A stretch of 37,022 nucleotides of DNA from an uncultured Collinsella sp. (GCA_934630855.1 CAKTWW010000018.1:1-37022), one strand, 5' to 3'. Positions 25,110 to 34,735 are shown, numbered from the stretch's first letter. Notes: generated by a model not told the origin, from the letters alone. Numbers and translations are program-made.

Positions 25110-26129
25110 CTATCCCAACTGGAAGAACAAAGCGAGGCCCAGGGCGCCAAAGGCCGCGGCGACAATCCAAAAACGGATGACGACCTTGGTCTCGGCCCAG
25201 CCCTTCTTTTCAAAATGATGATGGATCGGCGCCATAAGGAAGACGCGCTTATGCGTAAAGTGGAAGTAGACGACCTGAATCATGACCGAGAGGGTCTCGG
25301 CAATAAACAGGCCACCGATGATGAGCGAGACGACCTCGGTATTGGTCATAATGGACGTGCAGGCAAAGGCCGCGCCCAGCGCCAGCGAACCGGTATCGCC
25401 CATAAAAATGCTCGCCGGATAGCAGTTGAACCAAAGGAAGCCCAGGCAAGCACCAGCGCATGCGGTGCAGAAGATAGACAGGTTCACGTCGCCATGCAAA
25501 AACGCCATAGCGGCCATCGCGAGCATGGCGATCATGGAGGTACCACCGGCAAGGCCGTCCAGGCCATCGGTCAGGTTCACGGCGTTAGAAAGACCGGCAA
25601 TCATGAGCCAGCAAAAGACAATGTAAAGCCACGGGAACGAGAATCCGCAGATGGTGGTCGAAAGCACGCCCAAGTCAATAGCCAGACCACCGGGAAAACG
25701 GATCTCGGGGGCGACGCCGCACCAATTGACGGCGAGCACGGTAAAGCCGACGCAGATGATGGTCAGGCCAATCATCTTGGCATGCGGGGTCAGGCCAAGC
25801 GAACGGCCGTGCGTAACGGAGGTCAAGTCGTCGATGAGGCCCAGCACGCCGGTCGCCAGCGTGGCGAGCAGCACAAGCACGAGCTCGGTGGTGAGCTTGC
25901 CCATCAACAGGCAGGTCAGCGAAATGGCGACGAGAATGACGACGCCGCCCATGGTGGGCGTGCCCTGCTTAATCAAATGACGCTTGGGGCCGTCGGCACG
26001 GACTTGCTGACCGATGCCTTCGACCTTGAGCAGCTTAATCCACCACGGCATGAGCAGCAGCGCAATGGCGGCGGCGATGCCAAGACCCAAAAAGGCCTGA
26101 TACGTAGGATACGAGGGATTACCGAACAT
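25110..26129 (-). CDS. mraY: phospho-N-acetylmuramoyl-pentapeptide transferase MraY
   Basis: The 339-residue integral membrane enzyme transfers phospho-MurNAc-pentapeptide to undecaprenyl phosphate, making lipid I. It has about ten membrane helices with the metal and substrate residues D100/D101 (GLIDD), NAVNLTDGLDGLAGG (182-196) and the APIHHHFEKKGW histidine motif near residue 305. TPTMGG near the N-terminus is also typical. ATG at 26129 lies three bases from the murF stop. Length is typical for the family. Confidence 0.96.
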   Translation of the reverse strand: MFGNPSYPTYQAFLGLGIAAAIALLLMPWWIKLLKVEGIGQQVRADGPKRHLIKQGTPTMGGVVILVAISLTCLLMGKLTTELVLVLLATLATGVLGLIDDLTSVTHGRSLGLTPHAKMIGLTIICVGFTVLAVNWCGVAPEIRFPGGLAIDLGVLSTTICGFSFPWLYIVFCWLMIAGLSNAVNLTDGLDGLAGGTSMIAMLAMAAMAFLHGDVNLSIFCTACAGACLGFLWFNCYPASIFMGDTGSLALGAAFACTSIMTNTEVVSLIIGGLFIAETLSVMIQVVYFHFTHKRVFLMAPIHHHFEKKGWAETKVVIRFWIVAAAFGALGLALFFQLG

Positions 26130-26132
26130 GGG

Positions 26133-27557
26133 CTAGCACACACCTTCCACAAAGCGGTCGAGCTCAACAAAGCGGGAACCCTTGACCAGTACGACGTCGT
26201 CCTTCTCGAGCGCGCCGCCCATACGGTCGAGCACCTGCTGATAATCGGCGAACACCTGGATGCGGTCCTCGTCCATACCCATCATGCGGGCAGAATCGGC
26301 CATAAGCGCAGCGAGCTCACCGCCCACGCACGCCAGCATGTCGAGTTTCTTGGCCGCGGCATAGGCACCCACGAGCTCGTGCATGCGTGCGGCCTCATCG
26401 CCCATCTCGCCCATCTCGCCCAAGATCGCCATACGCGAGCCGTCGCAGATAAGCGAACACAGCAGGTCAAGACCGGCAGCCATGGACTCTGCGCTCGCGT
26501 TATACGAGTCATCGATGATGCGCGCACCGCTGGCGGCGCGCTTGATCTCCTGGCGATGACCGGTAATCGTCAGCCCCCTAAAGGCGGCATCGATCTGCTC
26601 CGGCGTCACGCCCAGGCGAATGCCGACCGCGGCAGCCTTTACAGCGTTGGGGACAGACTGCGCGCCGGGAATGGCAAGCATGGTCTCGATGCTATCGCCT
26701 GCGCCAAAATCGAGCGTGAAGACCGGACGGCCCTCGTCATCGACGCGAATGTCGCGCGCGCAGACCTCATCATCATCCGAAACGCCGGCGAGCATAACGT
26801 CGACGCCCGCAGGTGCGGCAAACGTATCGCGAATGAACGGGGTAAAGTCGTCCTCGCCGCCAAGCACAAGCAGCGGCGAGAAGTCATCGGCGGCACGCAT
26901 GCCCTGGACAATCTCGGACTTGGCGCGCGCAATATTCTCACGGCTGCCCAAAATGCCGATATGCGAGGTGCCGATCTTGGTCACGATGGCAAGATTGGGG
27001 TTGGCGGACTGGGACAGGCGCTCGATCTCGTGGAAATGGTTCATGCCCATCTCGAGCACCAGAACCTCGGTATCGGCCGGAGCAGAGAGCACCGTAAGCG
27101 GCATGCCGATCAAATTGTTGAAATTACCTTTGGTGGCCCAGACGCGATAGCGCTTGGAAAGCACGGCGGCGAGCACGTCCTTGGTCGTGGTCTTACCGAT
27201 TGAGCCGGTGATGCCAATGACCAAACAGCCAAGCTGCGTGCGGTAGGCATGTGCCAGGCGCAGCAAAAATTCCACGGGGTCATCCGTCAGCAAGACTGCA
27301 CAGCCCTTATCCCGGGCAAGCGAGAGCAAGTCGTCATCGGGCTCGCGGGTAAGCACGACCGCGCCGGCACCCGACCCGATGGCCCGAGGAGCAAAATCGT
27401 TACCGTCGACCTTTTCGCCCGGGAAGGCGACAAAAATCGTCCCTTCCTCAACCTGACGCGAGTCGATAACGCACCCGCGACAAACTCGATCGACTTCTTC
27501 CGTCACGGTTCGGGCCCCTGTTGCGGCCGCGAGGTTGTTGACGGCGATCTCTATCAT
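26133..27557 (-). CDS. murF: UDP-MurNAc-tripeptide-D-Ala-D-Ala ligase MurF
   Basis: The 474-residue Mur ligase adds the D-Ala-D-Ala dipeptide. It shows DSRQVEEGTIFVAFPGEKVDG near the N-terminus (32-52), the ATP loop GSIGKTTTKD (118-127), NFNNLIGMPLT, VLEMGMNHFHEI, DDSYNASAESM, and a C-terminal KGSRFVELD. The VNNLAAATGA start matches MurF. ATG at 27557 has AGGGGAG five to seven bases upstream. A 124-base gap separates it from ftsI. No murE lies in this cluster, so that gene must be elsewhere. Confidence 0.95.
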   Translation of the reverse strand: MIEIAVNNLAAATGARTVTEEVDRVCRGCVIDSRQVEEGTIFVAFPGEKVDGNDFAPRAIGSGAGAVVLTREPDDDLLSLARDKGCAVLLTDDPVEFLLRLAHAYRTQLGCLVIGITGSIGKTTTKDVLAAVLSKRYRVWATKGNFNNLIGMPLTVLSAPADTEVLVLEMGMNHFHEIERLSQSANPNLAIVTKIGTSHIGILGSRENIARAKSEIVQGMRAADDFSPLLVLGGEDDFTPFIRDTFAAPAGVDVMLAGVSDDDEVCARDIRVDDEGRPVFTLDFGAGDSIETMLAIPGAQSVPNAVKAAAVGIRLGVTPEQIDAAFRGLTITGHRQEIKRAASGARIIDDSYNASAESMAAGLDLLCSLICDGSRMAILGEMGEMGDEAARMHELVGAYAAAKKLDMLACVGGELAALMADSARMMGMDEDRIQVFADYQQVLDRMGGALEKDDVVLVKGSRFVELDRFVEGVC

Positions 27558-27681
27558 TGCAGCTCCCCTGTAAACCTAATAATGCTACCGGCGTATTGTA
27601 TCCCAGCGCCACCCATGCGTGGTGCAGGGCGTGTGAACACCCTTTAGTTTAAACAATGAACGCGCCCAATAGGGCAACCCC

Positions 27682-29547
27682 CTACTTGGTGCGCGGGATG
27701 CCCAAAACATCGAGCGCATTGGCCATAATGCTCTGGAACGGGACAGCCGCGGCATCCGATCCGCTCGGCGTGCCGTCAAGCGTGATGTAGCACAGAACCT
27801 TGGGCGACTGGGCCGGCGCAAAGCCCATGAAGGAAGACATGTAGTTCTCCTTGAGGTACCCGCCGTTTTCGTCCGCGCGCTCCGCCGTACCGGTCTTGCC
27901 CGCCACGTCGTAGCCGTCCACCGCACCGCCCACGCCCGTACCTTCGGATACGACCGTCTGCATGCACGAGGTCACCTGGGAGGCGGCATCCTCCGAAATC
28001 GCGCGCTCGCCTTCCCCCCAGTCCTTCTCGTCGCCCTTGCTGGACTTATAGAAGTGCGGGGTCATCATCACGCCGCCGTTGGCGATACCGCCCACGGCGC
28101 GTGCGATCTCAATCGGCGAAACGGAGAGCGCCTGGCCAAAGCTCATCGAGCCCAGCGTGGCGCCATCGTACTGATCGCGCTCCTTGACGATGCCCAGGCT
28201 CTCACCCGGAAAATCGACGCCCGAGCTGTGACCGATGCCCCACTTGTCCACATAGGCGGCAAAGTCATCCGCACCGATCTTGCGTCCCACCAAGACAAAG
28301 CCAACATTGGACGAGCGGCGCATCATCTCGCGCACGTCCATGGTCATGGTGTAGTCGCGCTTATCGGCGTCGGTTACGGTGTCGTCGCCCACCTTAATGC
28401 TCGCCGGCACCTCAAACGACGTGCTCGAACGCACGACGCCCAAGTCGAAACCGGTACCGGCCACAAGTGTTTTAAAGACCGAGCCGGGCTCGTAGGCATC
28501 GGTGACCAGGCGAAGGTTCATATCCTCGGTCTTGGCGTTCTCCAGATCGGCCTGGTCGTACGTGGGATACGAGCACGCCGCCAAAATCTCACCCGTCGTG
28601 GGGTCCGTCACCAGCGCCGAGCCGTTCTTGGCCTTGGTCTTCTCGACAGCCTCGGCCAGAGCGTCCTCGGCCGCGCGCTGGATATTGACGTCGAGCGTCG
28701 TCACGATATCCACGCCATCAACCGCCGGCACCTTTTTATAGGCGCCGCCCGCGATATAGCTATCGTCCCTCGCGCGCTCGCGCACCAGCGAACCGTTGGT
28801 TCCGGTCAAAAGCTTGTTGTACTGCCTTTCGAGGCCCGTCAGGCCATCGTTATCCACGTTCACCACGCCCAGCACCTGCGACGCAAGGTTGCCGTAGGGG
28901 TACACGCGCTTCATGGCCTGCTCAAAGAGCACGCCGGGCAGATTCTTCTTCTCCAGCGCGGCGGCATCGTCCTCGTCCACCTGGCGCTTGATATACACCC
29001 AGGTGCCGTCCGACTCGACGAGCTCGCGGCAGGTCTTTTTATCGATTCCCGTCGCTTTGACCAGCGCCGACACCGTCTTGTCCACATCCTCGACCAGCTG
29101 CGGGTTCACGGCGACATTGCGGCACTCGACCGACGAGGTCAGCACATTGCCGTTGCGGTCGTAGATGGTACCGCGCTTGGCATACAGCGTCTGCGCAAGC
29201 AGGCGACGCGCATCGGCACGCCCGCGCAGCTTGTCGGCTTCCACGATTTGGTAGTCGGCAAGGCGAAGGACACCCAGGCCCATGCCGATCCCGATAATGC
29301 CCAAGACGGCATTGCGACGAGGCAGCGGCGTGCCCGTGAGCCATTCGGTCGACGAGTTCTTGCGCGGCCTGGTGTTATGCATTTGAGGACCATTCGAGCC
29401 GCGGAGACGCGACGCGGCGTCATTGCCACGAGACGGCCCGGCGTTGTAAGATGGCCGGCCCGCTCCTTGATAACCAGAGCGTCCCCGCGAAGAGGGACGC
29501 CCAGAACCGCGATTCCCATCGGGACCGCGGCGATAGTCATTTGTCAT
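27682..29547 (-). CDS. ftsI: septal transpeptidase FtsI (class B penicillin-binding protein)
   Basis: The 621-residue class B PBP has a basic Gly/Arg/Ser-rich cytoplasmic tail (1-78), one membrane span (about 79-97), a PBP dimer domain, and a transpeptidase domain with S356-x-x-K359 (PGSVFK), S412-S-N414 and K551-T-G-T554. It cross-links septal peptidoglycan together with FtsW. The chain ends about 65 residues after KTGT with no PASTA domains. ATG at 29547 lies 17 bases after the ftsL stop. The ribosome site is weak, and a second ATG two codons later is possible. Confidence 0.95.
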   Translation of the reverse strand: MTNDYRRGPDGNRGSGRPSSRGRSGYQGAGRPSYNAGPSRGNDAASRLRGSNGPQMHNTRPRKNSSTEWLTGTPLPRRNAVLGIIGIGMGLGVLRLADYQIVEADKLRGRADARRLLAQTLYAKRGTIYDRNGNVLTSSVECRNVAVNPQLVEDVDKTVSALVKATGIDKKTCRELVESDGTWVYIKRQVDEDDAAALEKKNLPGVLFEQAMKRVYPYGNLASQVLGVVNVDNDGLTGLERQYNKLLTGTNGSLVRERARDDSYIAGGAYKKVPAVDGVDIVTTLDVNIQRAAEDALAEAVEKTKAKNGSALVTDPTTGEILAACSYPTYDQADLENAKTEDMNLRLVTDAYEPGSVFKTLVAGTGFDLGVVRSSTSFEVPASIKVGDDTVTDADKRDYTMTMDVREMMRRSSNVGFVLVGRKIGADDFAAYVDKWGIGHSSGVDFPGESLGIVKERDQYDGATLGSMSFGQALSVSPIEIARAVGGIANGGVMMTPHFYKSSKGDEKDWGEGERAISEDAASQVTSCMQTVVSEGTGVGGAVDGYDVAGKTGTAERADENGGYLKENYMSSFMGFAPAQSPKVLCYITLDGTPSGSDAAAVPFQSIMANALDVLGIPRTK

Positions 29548-29564
29548 ACTCAGCTACCGTCTTG

Positions 29565-30035
29565 TTACTGAGCGGTCGCGGTCGCGCTGGCGCCCGCGGC
29601 TGCATCCTGCGAAAAGTCAAGTGTAACGCTCTCGCTGGGCTCCACCATGCCATAAGCGCCCGCAAGGTCGCGAATGCGCGTATCGGCACCATAAACAGAG
29701 TGCATGACCTCAAGGTCAGAGCTCTCGTCGGTCGCCTTCTCGAGCGTGTTGGTAAGCGCGGCGTTACTGTTGAGCACCTGGGCCGTAACGCCGGCGAGCG
29801 CCACGCGGGCGACGCCGATCGTCATGAAAATGGCCGCAATGATGCAAAACGTTTTAAGAACGCTCATGAAAACCGGGCTTACCGCCTGGTTTGCCTGACG
29901 GCCCGCGCCCGTGTAGACATCAAAGCGCGGCGTGCGCTGCTCGCGGGGAGCAACGGGAGCCTGCGGCGCCTCACGGTAGGCGGGCATGGCGTTCATATCA
30001 TAGGCGACTGCTGCGTTTGAGGTGTTATAGCCCAT
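29565..30035 (-). CDS. ftsL: FtsL-like division protein
   Basis: The 156-residue bitopic protein has a cytoplasmic N-terminus of about 58 residues, one membrane span (about 60-82), then a short coiled coil (AQVLNSNAALTNTLEKATDESSDLEVMHS). A C-terminal RIRDLAGAYGMVEPSESVTLDFS segment matches the end of FtsL/DivIC proteins (IREIAEKLGMV-P). Position between rsmH and ftsI is where ftsL belongs. FtsL works with FtsQ and a DivIC/FtsB partner to activate FtsWI. GGAGG lies nine bases before the ATG at 30035. The assignment rests on topology and position because FtsL sequences are poorly conserved. Confidence 0.82.
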   Translation of the reverse strand: MGYNTSNAAVAYDMNAMPAYREAPQAPVAPREQRTPRFDVYTGAGRQANQAVSPVFMSVLKTFCIIAAIFMTIGVARVALAGVTAQVLNSNAALTNTLEKATDESSDLEVMHSVYGADTRIRDLAGAYGMVEPSESVTLDFSQDAAAGASATATAQ

Positions 30036-30125
30036 GATATGCCGCCTCCCATCCCGAGTACGTTGGTAGTGTGTTTAAGCTTCGTTTGTGGTACGAGCGG
30101 GAGGCCCAATATCGCGCGCGTTACG

Positions 30126-31091
30126 CTACAAGCGCTCCGCCACACGGATCTTGGCTGATCTCGCCCGAGGGTTGCGCTCAACCTCTTCGGGTTGGGCAAC
30201 CAAGGGTTTGCGGGTGATGACCTTGAGTATCGGCACGTTGCCGCACACGCACACCGGAATCTCCGGCGGACACGTGCACCCCTGGCTCATCTCCTTAAAG
30301 TGGTTCTTTACGATACGGTCCTCGAGCGAGTGATACGAGATGACGCAAATACGTCCGCCCGGATTGAGCCACCTGGTGGCGGCGTCAAGCCCTCGCTCGA
30401 GCACATCGAGCTCGTGATTGACCTCGATGCGAATGGCCTGGAAACTTTTCTTGGCCGGGTGTCCGCCATGTCGACGAGCGGCAGCGGGAATACCAGCCTT
30501 GATGATCTCGACAAACTGGCCCGTGGTTTCGATCGGTTCTTGCTCGCGACGGCGCACGATCTCGCGCGCGATCTGCGAGGCGAACTTCTCTTCGCCGTAG
30601 ACGCGTAGAATCCGGGCGAGGTCGTGTTCGTTATAGGTGTTGATGACCTCAGCTGCGTTTAAGGTGTTGTTACCCGGATCCATCCGCATGTCCAATGGGG
30701 CGTCCTCGTTATACGAAAAGCCCCTGCCAGGGATATCGAGTTGCGGTGACGAAACGCCCAAGTCGAACAGGAAGCCATCGACCCCGGGCACCTCGGCCGA
30801 GCAAAGCAGCTCGTCCAAGTCGCCGAAGTTGCCCTTCAGCAGCTGATGCGGTACGCCGGGAACCTCGCGGTCCAGACGGGCGCCAGCAGCCTCGAGAGCC
30901 ATGTCATCCTGATCGACGCCGAGCAAAAGACCCGTCTCCCCCACCTGCGCAGCCATCTTTACCGAATGGCCGGCACCGCCAAGGGTGCAATCGCAGACGA
31001 CGGAGCCGCTCTTTAACTGCAGCGACTCAAGCACTTCGCCGAGCATGACAGGTTCATGCCGATATTCTTGTGTCAAGATCCCACGCTCCAT
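30126..31091 (-). CDS. rsmH: 16S rRNA (cytosine-1402-N4)-methyltransferase RsmH
   Basis: The 321-residue SAM-dependent enzyme (MraW) methylates N4 of C1402 in the ribosomal P site. It shows EPVMLGEVL, the SAM loop CDCTLGGAGHS (33-43), FDLGVSSPQLD, RGFSY, PLDMRMD and the C-terminal ISYHSLEDRIVK and LVAQPEEVERNPRARSAKIRVAER motifs. The ATG at 31091 lacks a good ribosome site. TTG at 31076 sits nine bases after a GGAG and is an alternative start, losing five residues. It follows mraZ by 20 bases, the standard dcw order. Confidence 0.95.
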   Translation of the reverse strand: MERGILTQEYRHEPVMLGEVLESLQLKSGSVVCDCTLGGAGHSVKMAAQVGETGLLLGVDQDDMALEAAGARLDREVPGVPHQLLKGNFGDLDELLCSAEVPGVDGFLFDLGVSSPQLDIPGRGFSYNEDAPLDMRMDPGNNTLNAAEVINTYNEHDLARILRVYGEEKFASQIAREIVRRREQEPIETTGQFVEIIKAGIPAAARRHGGHPAKKSFQAIRIEVNHELDVLERGLDAATRWLNPGGRICVISYHSLEDRIVKNHFKEMSQGCTCPPEIPVCVCGNVPILKVITRKPLVAQPEEVERNPRARSAKIRVAERL

Positions 31092-31111
31092 CCGTTACTC
31101 GCGCCTTGCCC

Positions 31112-31546
31112 TTACGAGAAGAAAAGGTCCAGCAGGGCCTCGTCGTCATCGTCCTCATCGGCCGTAGCGCGGTCCCAAACCTCAAGGTGGTCGTAGTTGC
31201 CCACAACCGTGACCTCGCGGTCGAGGTTCGCCTGCTTGCGGAGAGACTCAGAAAGACCGATACGACCCGCGCTGTCCACATCCATCGACGTGGTGCGCTT
31301 GTTGATCGCCCTCATGAGCTTCTGGTCGTTGATGTCACGCGGGTTAAAACCCTCGTGGCCCTCACGACCCGCGAAGAGTCCTTCGACCCACTTATCGAAG
31401 GCCTCGGCAGAGAACACGTACAGAGCATCGACATCCAGGGCTTTGAACACGCGAACGTGCTCTCCAAGCTCCTCGCGAAGGGGTGCAGGCAGGGACAGAC
31501 GACCTTTTGCATCGAGATTGCGCTCGTATGCGCCCGTCATTCCCAT
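31112..31546 (-). CDS. mraZ: transcriptional regulator MraZ
   Basis: This 144-residue protein has the two SpoVT/AbrB-like half-domains of MraZ, each with the D-x-x-x-R motif: DAKGRLSLP (12-20) and DSAGRIGLSESLR (91-103). A C-terminal acidic tail (ATADEDDDDEALLDLFF) follows. MraZ binds direct TGGGN-type repeats upstream of its own gene and regulates the dcw cluster. Three TGGGG repeats lie 104-130 bases before this start. ATG at 31546 has GGGGAGG about five bases upstream. The frame open to 31645 is not needed. It is the first gene of the dcw transcript. Confidence 0.94.
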   Translation of the reverse strand: MGMTGAYERNLDAKGRLSLPAPLREELGEHVRVFKALDVDALYVFSAEAFDKWVEGLFAGREGHEGFNPRDINDQKLMRAINKRTTSMDVDSAGRIGLSESLRKQANLDREVTVVGNYDHLEVWDRATADEDDDDEALLDLFFS

Positions 31547-31649
31547 GTGCGCCTCCCCTCGGTTACTCAGATGGCACGTACGCGGGGAACCACCCCGCCT
31601 GTCGACGTCATTAATAATATGGGGAACAGCCCCATTTTTCAACACCTTT

Positions 31650-31676
31650 CCCCACCCCTTCCCCCACCCCGCCCCA
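31650..31676 (-). promoter_or_regulatory. candidate MraZ-binding TGGGG repeats
   Basis: On the minus strand TGGGG occurs at 31676-31672, 31666-31662 and 31654-31650, with periods of 10 and 12 bases. MraZ of E. coli binds TGGG(A/G) direct repeats at 10-base spacing ahead of its own gene. Position and spacing fit autoregulation, though the tract is generally G-rich, which weakens the case. Confidence 0.55.
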
Positions 31677-31688
31677 CCACTCCACCCT

Positions 31689-31739
31689 CAATATGTTGTA
31701 AAACACCCCCGAGCATATGTTCGAAAACACAACATATTG
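31689..31739. repeat. inverted repeat CAATATGTTGT / ACAACATATTG
   Basis: Eleven-base perfect arms (31689-31699 and 31729-31739) flank a 29-base centre that includes a third related word, GCATATGTTCG. The arms could be operator half-sites rather than a terminator, because no T-run follows on either strand. Confidence 0.5.
31710..31723 (-). promoter_or_regulatory. LexA-like (Cheo box-type) site
   Basis: The minus strand reads CGAACATATGCTCG, one mismatch from the Gram-positive/actinobacterial LexA consensus CGAACnnnnGTTCG. It lies about 165 bases upstream of the mraZ start and would place the dcw promoter under SOS influence if functional. Confidence 0.4.
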
Positions 31740-31790
31740 TGTTTACAGCAAAGACGGGATGCCACCTGTAGCACTCCGCCCGCCAACCTC

Positions 31791-31804
31791 AACCTTCAAG
31801 TTGA
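31791..31804 (-). promoter_or_regulatory. motif shared with the ftsZ upstream region
   Basis: The minus strand reads TCAACTTGAAGGTT, matching the ftsZ upstream copy (17303-17316) at 13 of 14 bases. Here it is centred in a CCTCAA-N14-TTGAGG dyad (about 31787-31812), a layout reminiscent of MerR-family operators. Confidence 0.35.
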
Positions 31805-31817
31805 CCTTGAGGCGATT

Positions 31818-31845
31818 TTTACGTCACTTTACATGCCGTTCACAT
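31818..31845 (+). promoter_or_regulatory. Pho-box-like triple repeat upstream of mraZ
   Basis: On the plus strand TTTACGT, TTTACAT and TTCACAT occur at 31818, 31828 and 31839, with periods of 10 and 11 bases. The first repeat matches the TTTACGT core found upstream of pgeF-pst. The orientation is opposite to mraZ, so a role is uncertain. Confidence 0.3.
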
Positions 31846-31878
31846 CGCCCCCAAACTCCCCCACCCGCGGCACACACG

Positions 31879-31900
31879 ACCCACCACCGCGGTGGTGGGT
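31879..31900. repeat. 22-bp perfect palindrome
   Basis: ACCCACCACCGCGGTGGTGG plus GT is a perfect palindrome with no loop, lying next to the larger hairpin at 31911-31974. It may be a cruciform-type element or protein-binding site. Its function is unknown. Confidence 0.6.
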
Positions 31901-31904
31901 GACA

Positions 31905-31974
31905 AAAAATGGGACGGGCCCCAGATTGCCAAAACGTGCGAATAGGCGCATGGCGGCAATCTGGGGCCCGTCCC
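31905..31974 (-). terminator. REP-like hairpin acting as xerD terminator
   Basis: A perfect 20-bp stem (31911-31930 with 31955-31974) with a GGGACGGGCCCC outer core encloses a 24-base loop. On the minus strand six T residues follow directly (31910-31905), so it can terminate xerD, whose stop is at 32009. The GGGAC outer core links it to the other palindromes in the window. Confidence 0.75.
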
Positions 31975-32008
31975 CCAATATTTATAACTATGCAGGTCAG
32001 CGGTATGG

Positions 32009-32950
32009 TTAGCGATGTGCCAGCGGATGAGCCGCCAGATAGACCTCGGTCAGCTGCGTACGGTCAACATGCGTGTAGACCTGCGTGGTCGAAATATCGG
32101 CATGTCCCAAGATCTCCTGCAGCACGCGCAGGTCGGCACCGCCCGCGAGCATGTGGGTGGCAAAGGAGTGGCGCAAGGTGTGGGGATGTAGCCCCACCAG
32201 CCCCACCTGACGCCCATAGCGCTCGCATATCGCATGCACGGCCTGGCGAGACAGGCGACGTCCGTTCTTATTTAAAAAGACCGCCGAGGTTTCCGCCCCG
32301 CGAGCATGGGCAGCCAACAGAGCGCGCCCGTCAACTATATAGTGTGTCAGGGCACGTGCCGCGCTTCCCACCAACGGAGCCAGACGCTCCTTTGAGCCCT
32401 TACCGCGCACCAGGACAAATCCATCATCAATATGGATATCGCCCACATCAAGCCCCACCAGTTCACTCACGCGCAGGCCGCATCCGTAGAGCACCTCCAA
32501 GATGGCATGATCACGCAGCCCCATCTCGCTCTCGGGAAAGTCCTGATCGAGCAGCGCGGAGACATCCTCCACCGAAAGGTACTCCGGCAGGCGATCGGCC
32601 TTTTTGGGCAGGTGCAGCGCCGCCGTCGGATTTTGGGCTACGGCCCCATCGCGCACCAAAAAGGCATGCAGGCCCTTCACGGCCGCAAGCGCGCGCTCCA
32701 CCGAGGCATCGGAATAGCCTCCGTCGCGGCGGTCGGCGACAAAGCTCTCCACGACCTGACGGCTCACATCTTCAAAAGACGTAATGCCCGCCCGCTCCAG
32801 ATAGGCGCAGTACGTCGTCAGATCGCGGCGGTAGGCCGCAATCGTATTGCGCGCCAAACCCCGCTCGACCGCGAGGTAATCAAGATATTCCCCCGCCGCC
32901 ACGGCGAGCGACGAGGGAGTATCTTCGATATGTTCTTTGTTAGCGGGCAC
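32009..32950 (-). CDS. xerD: site-specific tyrosine recombinase XerD
   Basis: The 313-residue tyrosine recombinase has an N-terminal SAM-like DNA-binding domain (about 13-105) and a catalytic domain with R160 (GCGLRVSEL), K184 (GKGSKER), H257-x-x-R260 (HPHTLRHSFATHML), H283 (LGHADISTT) and the nucleophile Y292 (VYTHV). XerC/XerD resolve chromosome dimers at dif during division. The size and LGHADISTTQVYTHV end fit XerD rather than a phage integrase. It starts at GTG 32950, two bases after the pyrG stop, so it is translationally coupled to pyrG. No att-like or phage genes lie nearby. Confidence 0.92.
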   Translation of the reverse strand: MPANKEHIEDTPSSLAVAAGEYLDYLAVERGLARNTIAAYRRDLTTYCAYLERAGITSFEDVSRQVVESFVADRRDGGYSDASVERALAAVKGLHAFLVRDGAVAQNPTAALHLPKKADRLPEYLSVEDVSALLDQDFPESEMGLRDHAILEVLYGCGLRVSELVGLDVGDIHIDDGFVLVRGKGSKERLAPLVGSAARALTHYIVDGRALLAAHARGAETSAVFLNKNGRRLSRQAVHAICERYGRQVGLVGLHPHTLRHSFATHMLAGGADLRVLQEILGHADISTTQVYTHVDRTQLTEVYLAAHPLAHR

Positions 32951-32952
32951 CC

Positions 32953-34620
<1,668 letters not shown>

Positions 34621-34735
34621 TTACCTGCGCTTCCCGTAGAAGTTGTCCATACACATCTTACGGGTCTTCATTGTAATACTCGCGACGCGCGCCGCGCACT
34701 ATTTTTCTCACGCGCAATCGCATTTCTCAATCTCG

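Larger units (their letters stand above)
31547..31878 (-). promoter_or_regulatory. mraZ/dcw upstream regulatory region
   Basis: No gene is seen in this stretch, and it must carry the dcw promoter because xerD upstream ends in a terminator-like hairpin. Going away from mraZ it holds three TGGGG repeats, an inverted repeat built on ACAACATATTG with a LexA-like box in its centre, a CCTCAA...TTGAGG dyad shared in part with the ftsZ upstream region, and three TTTACGT/TTCACAT-type repeats. I find no clear -35/-10 pair. Confidence 0.6.

Noticed and set aside
24015..27203. A 1062-codon open frame on the plus strand
   Set aside because: It is antisense to murD, mraY and murF, which have complete catalytic motifs. 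Its protein is low-complexity and His/Gly/Arg-rich with no family features, the usual by-product of GC-biased codons on the other strand.
27585..27660. Hairpin AGGGYGTG... in the murF-ftsI gap as a terminator
   Set aside because: The stem is short with mismatches and no T-run, and murF is expected to be co-transcribed with ftsI.
32009..32950. Tyrosine recombinase as a phage or island integrase
   Set aside because: It is coupled to pyrG, has XerD-like length and motifs, and no tRNA, att repeat or phage gene lies nearby.
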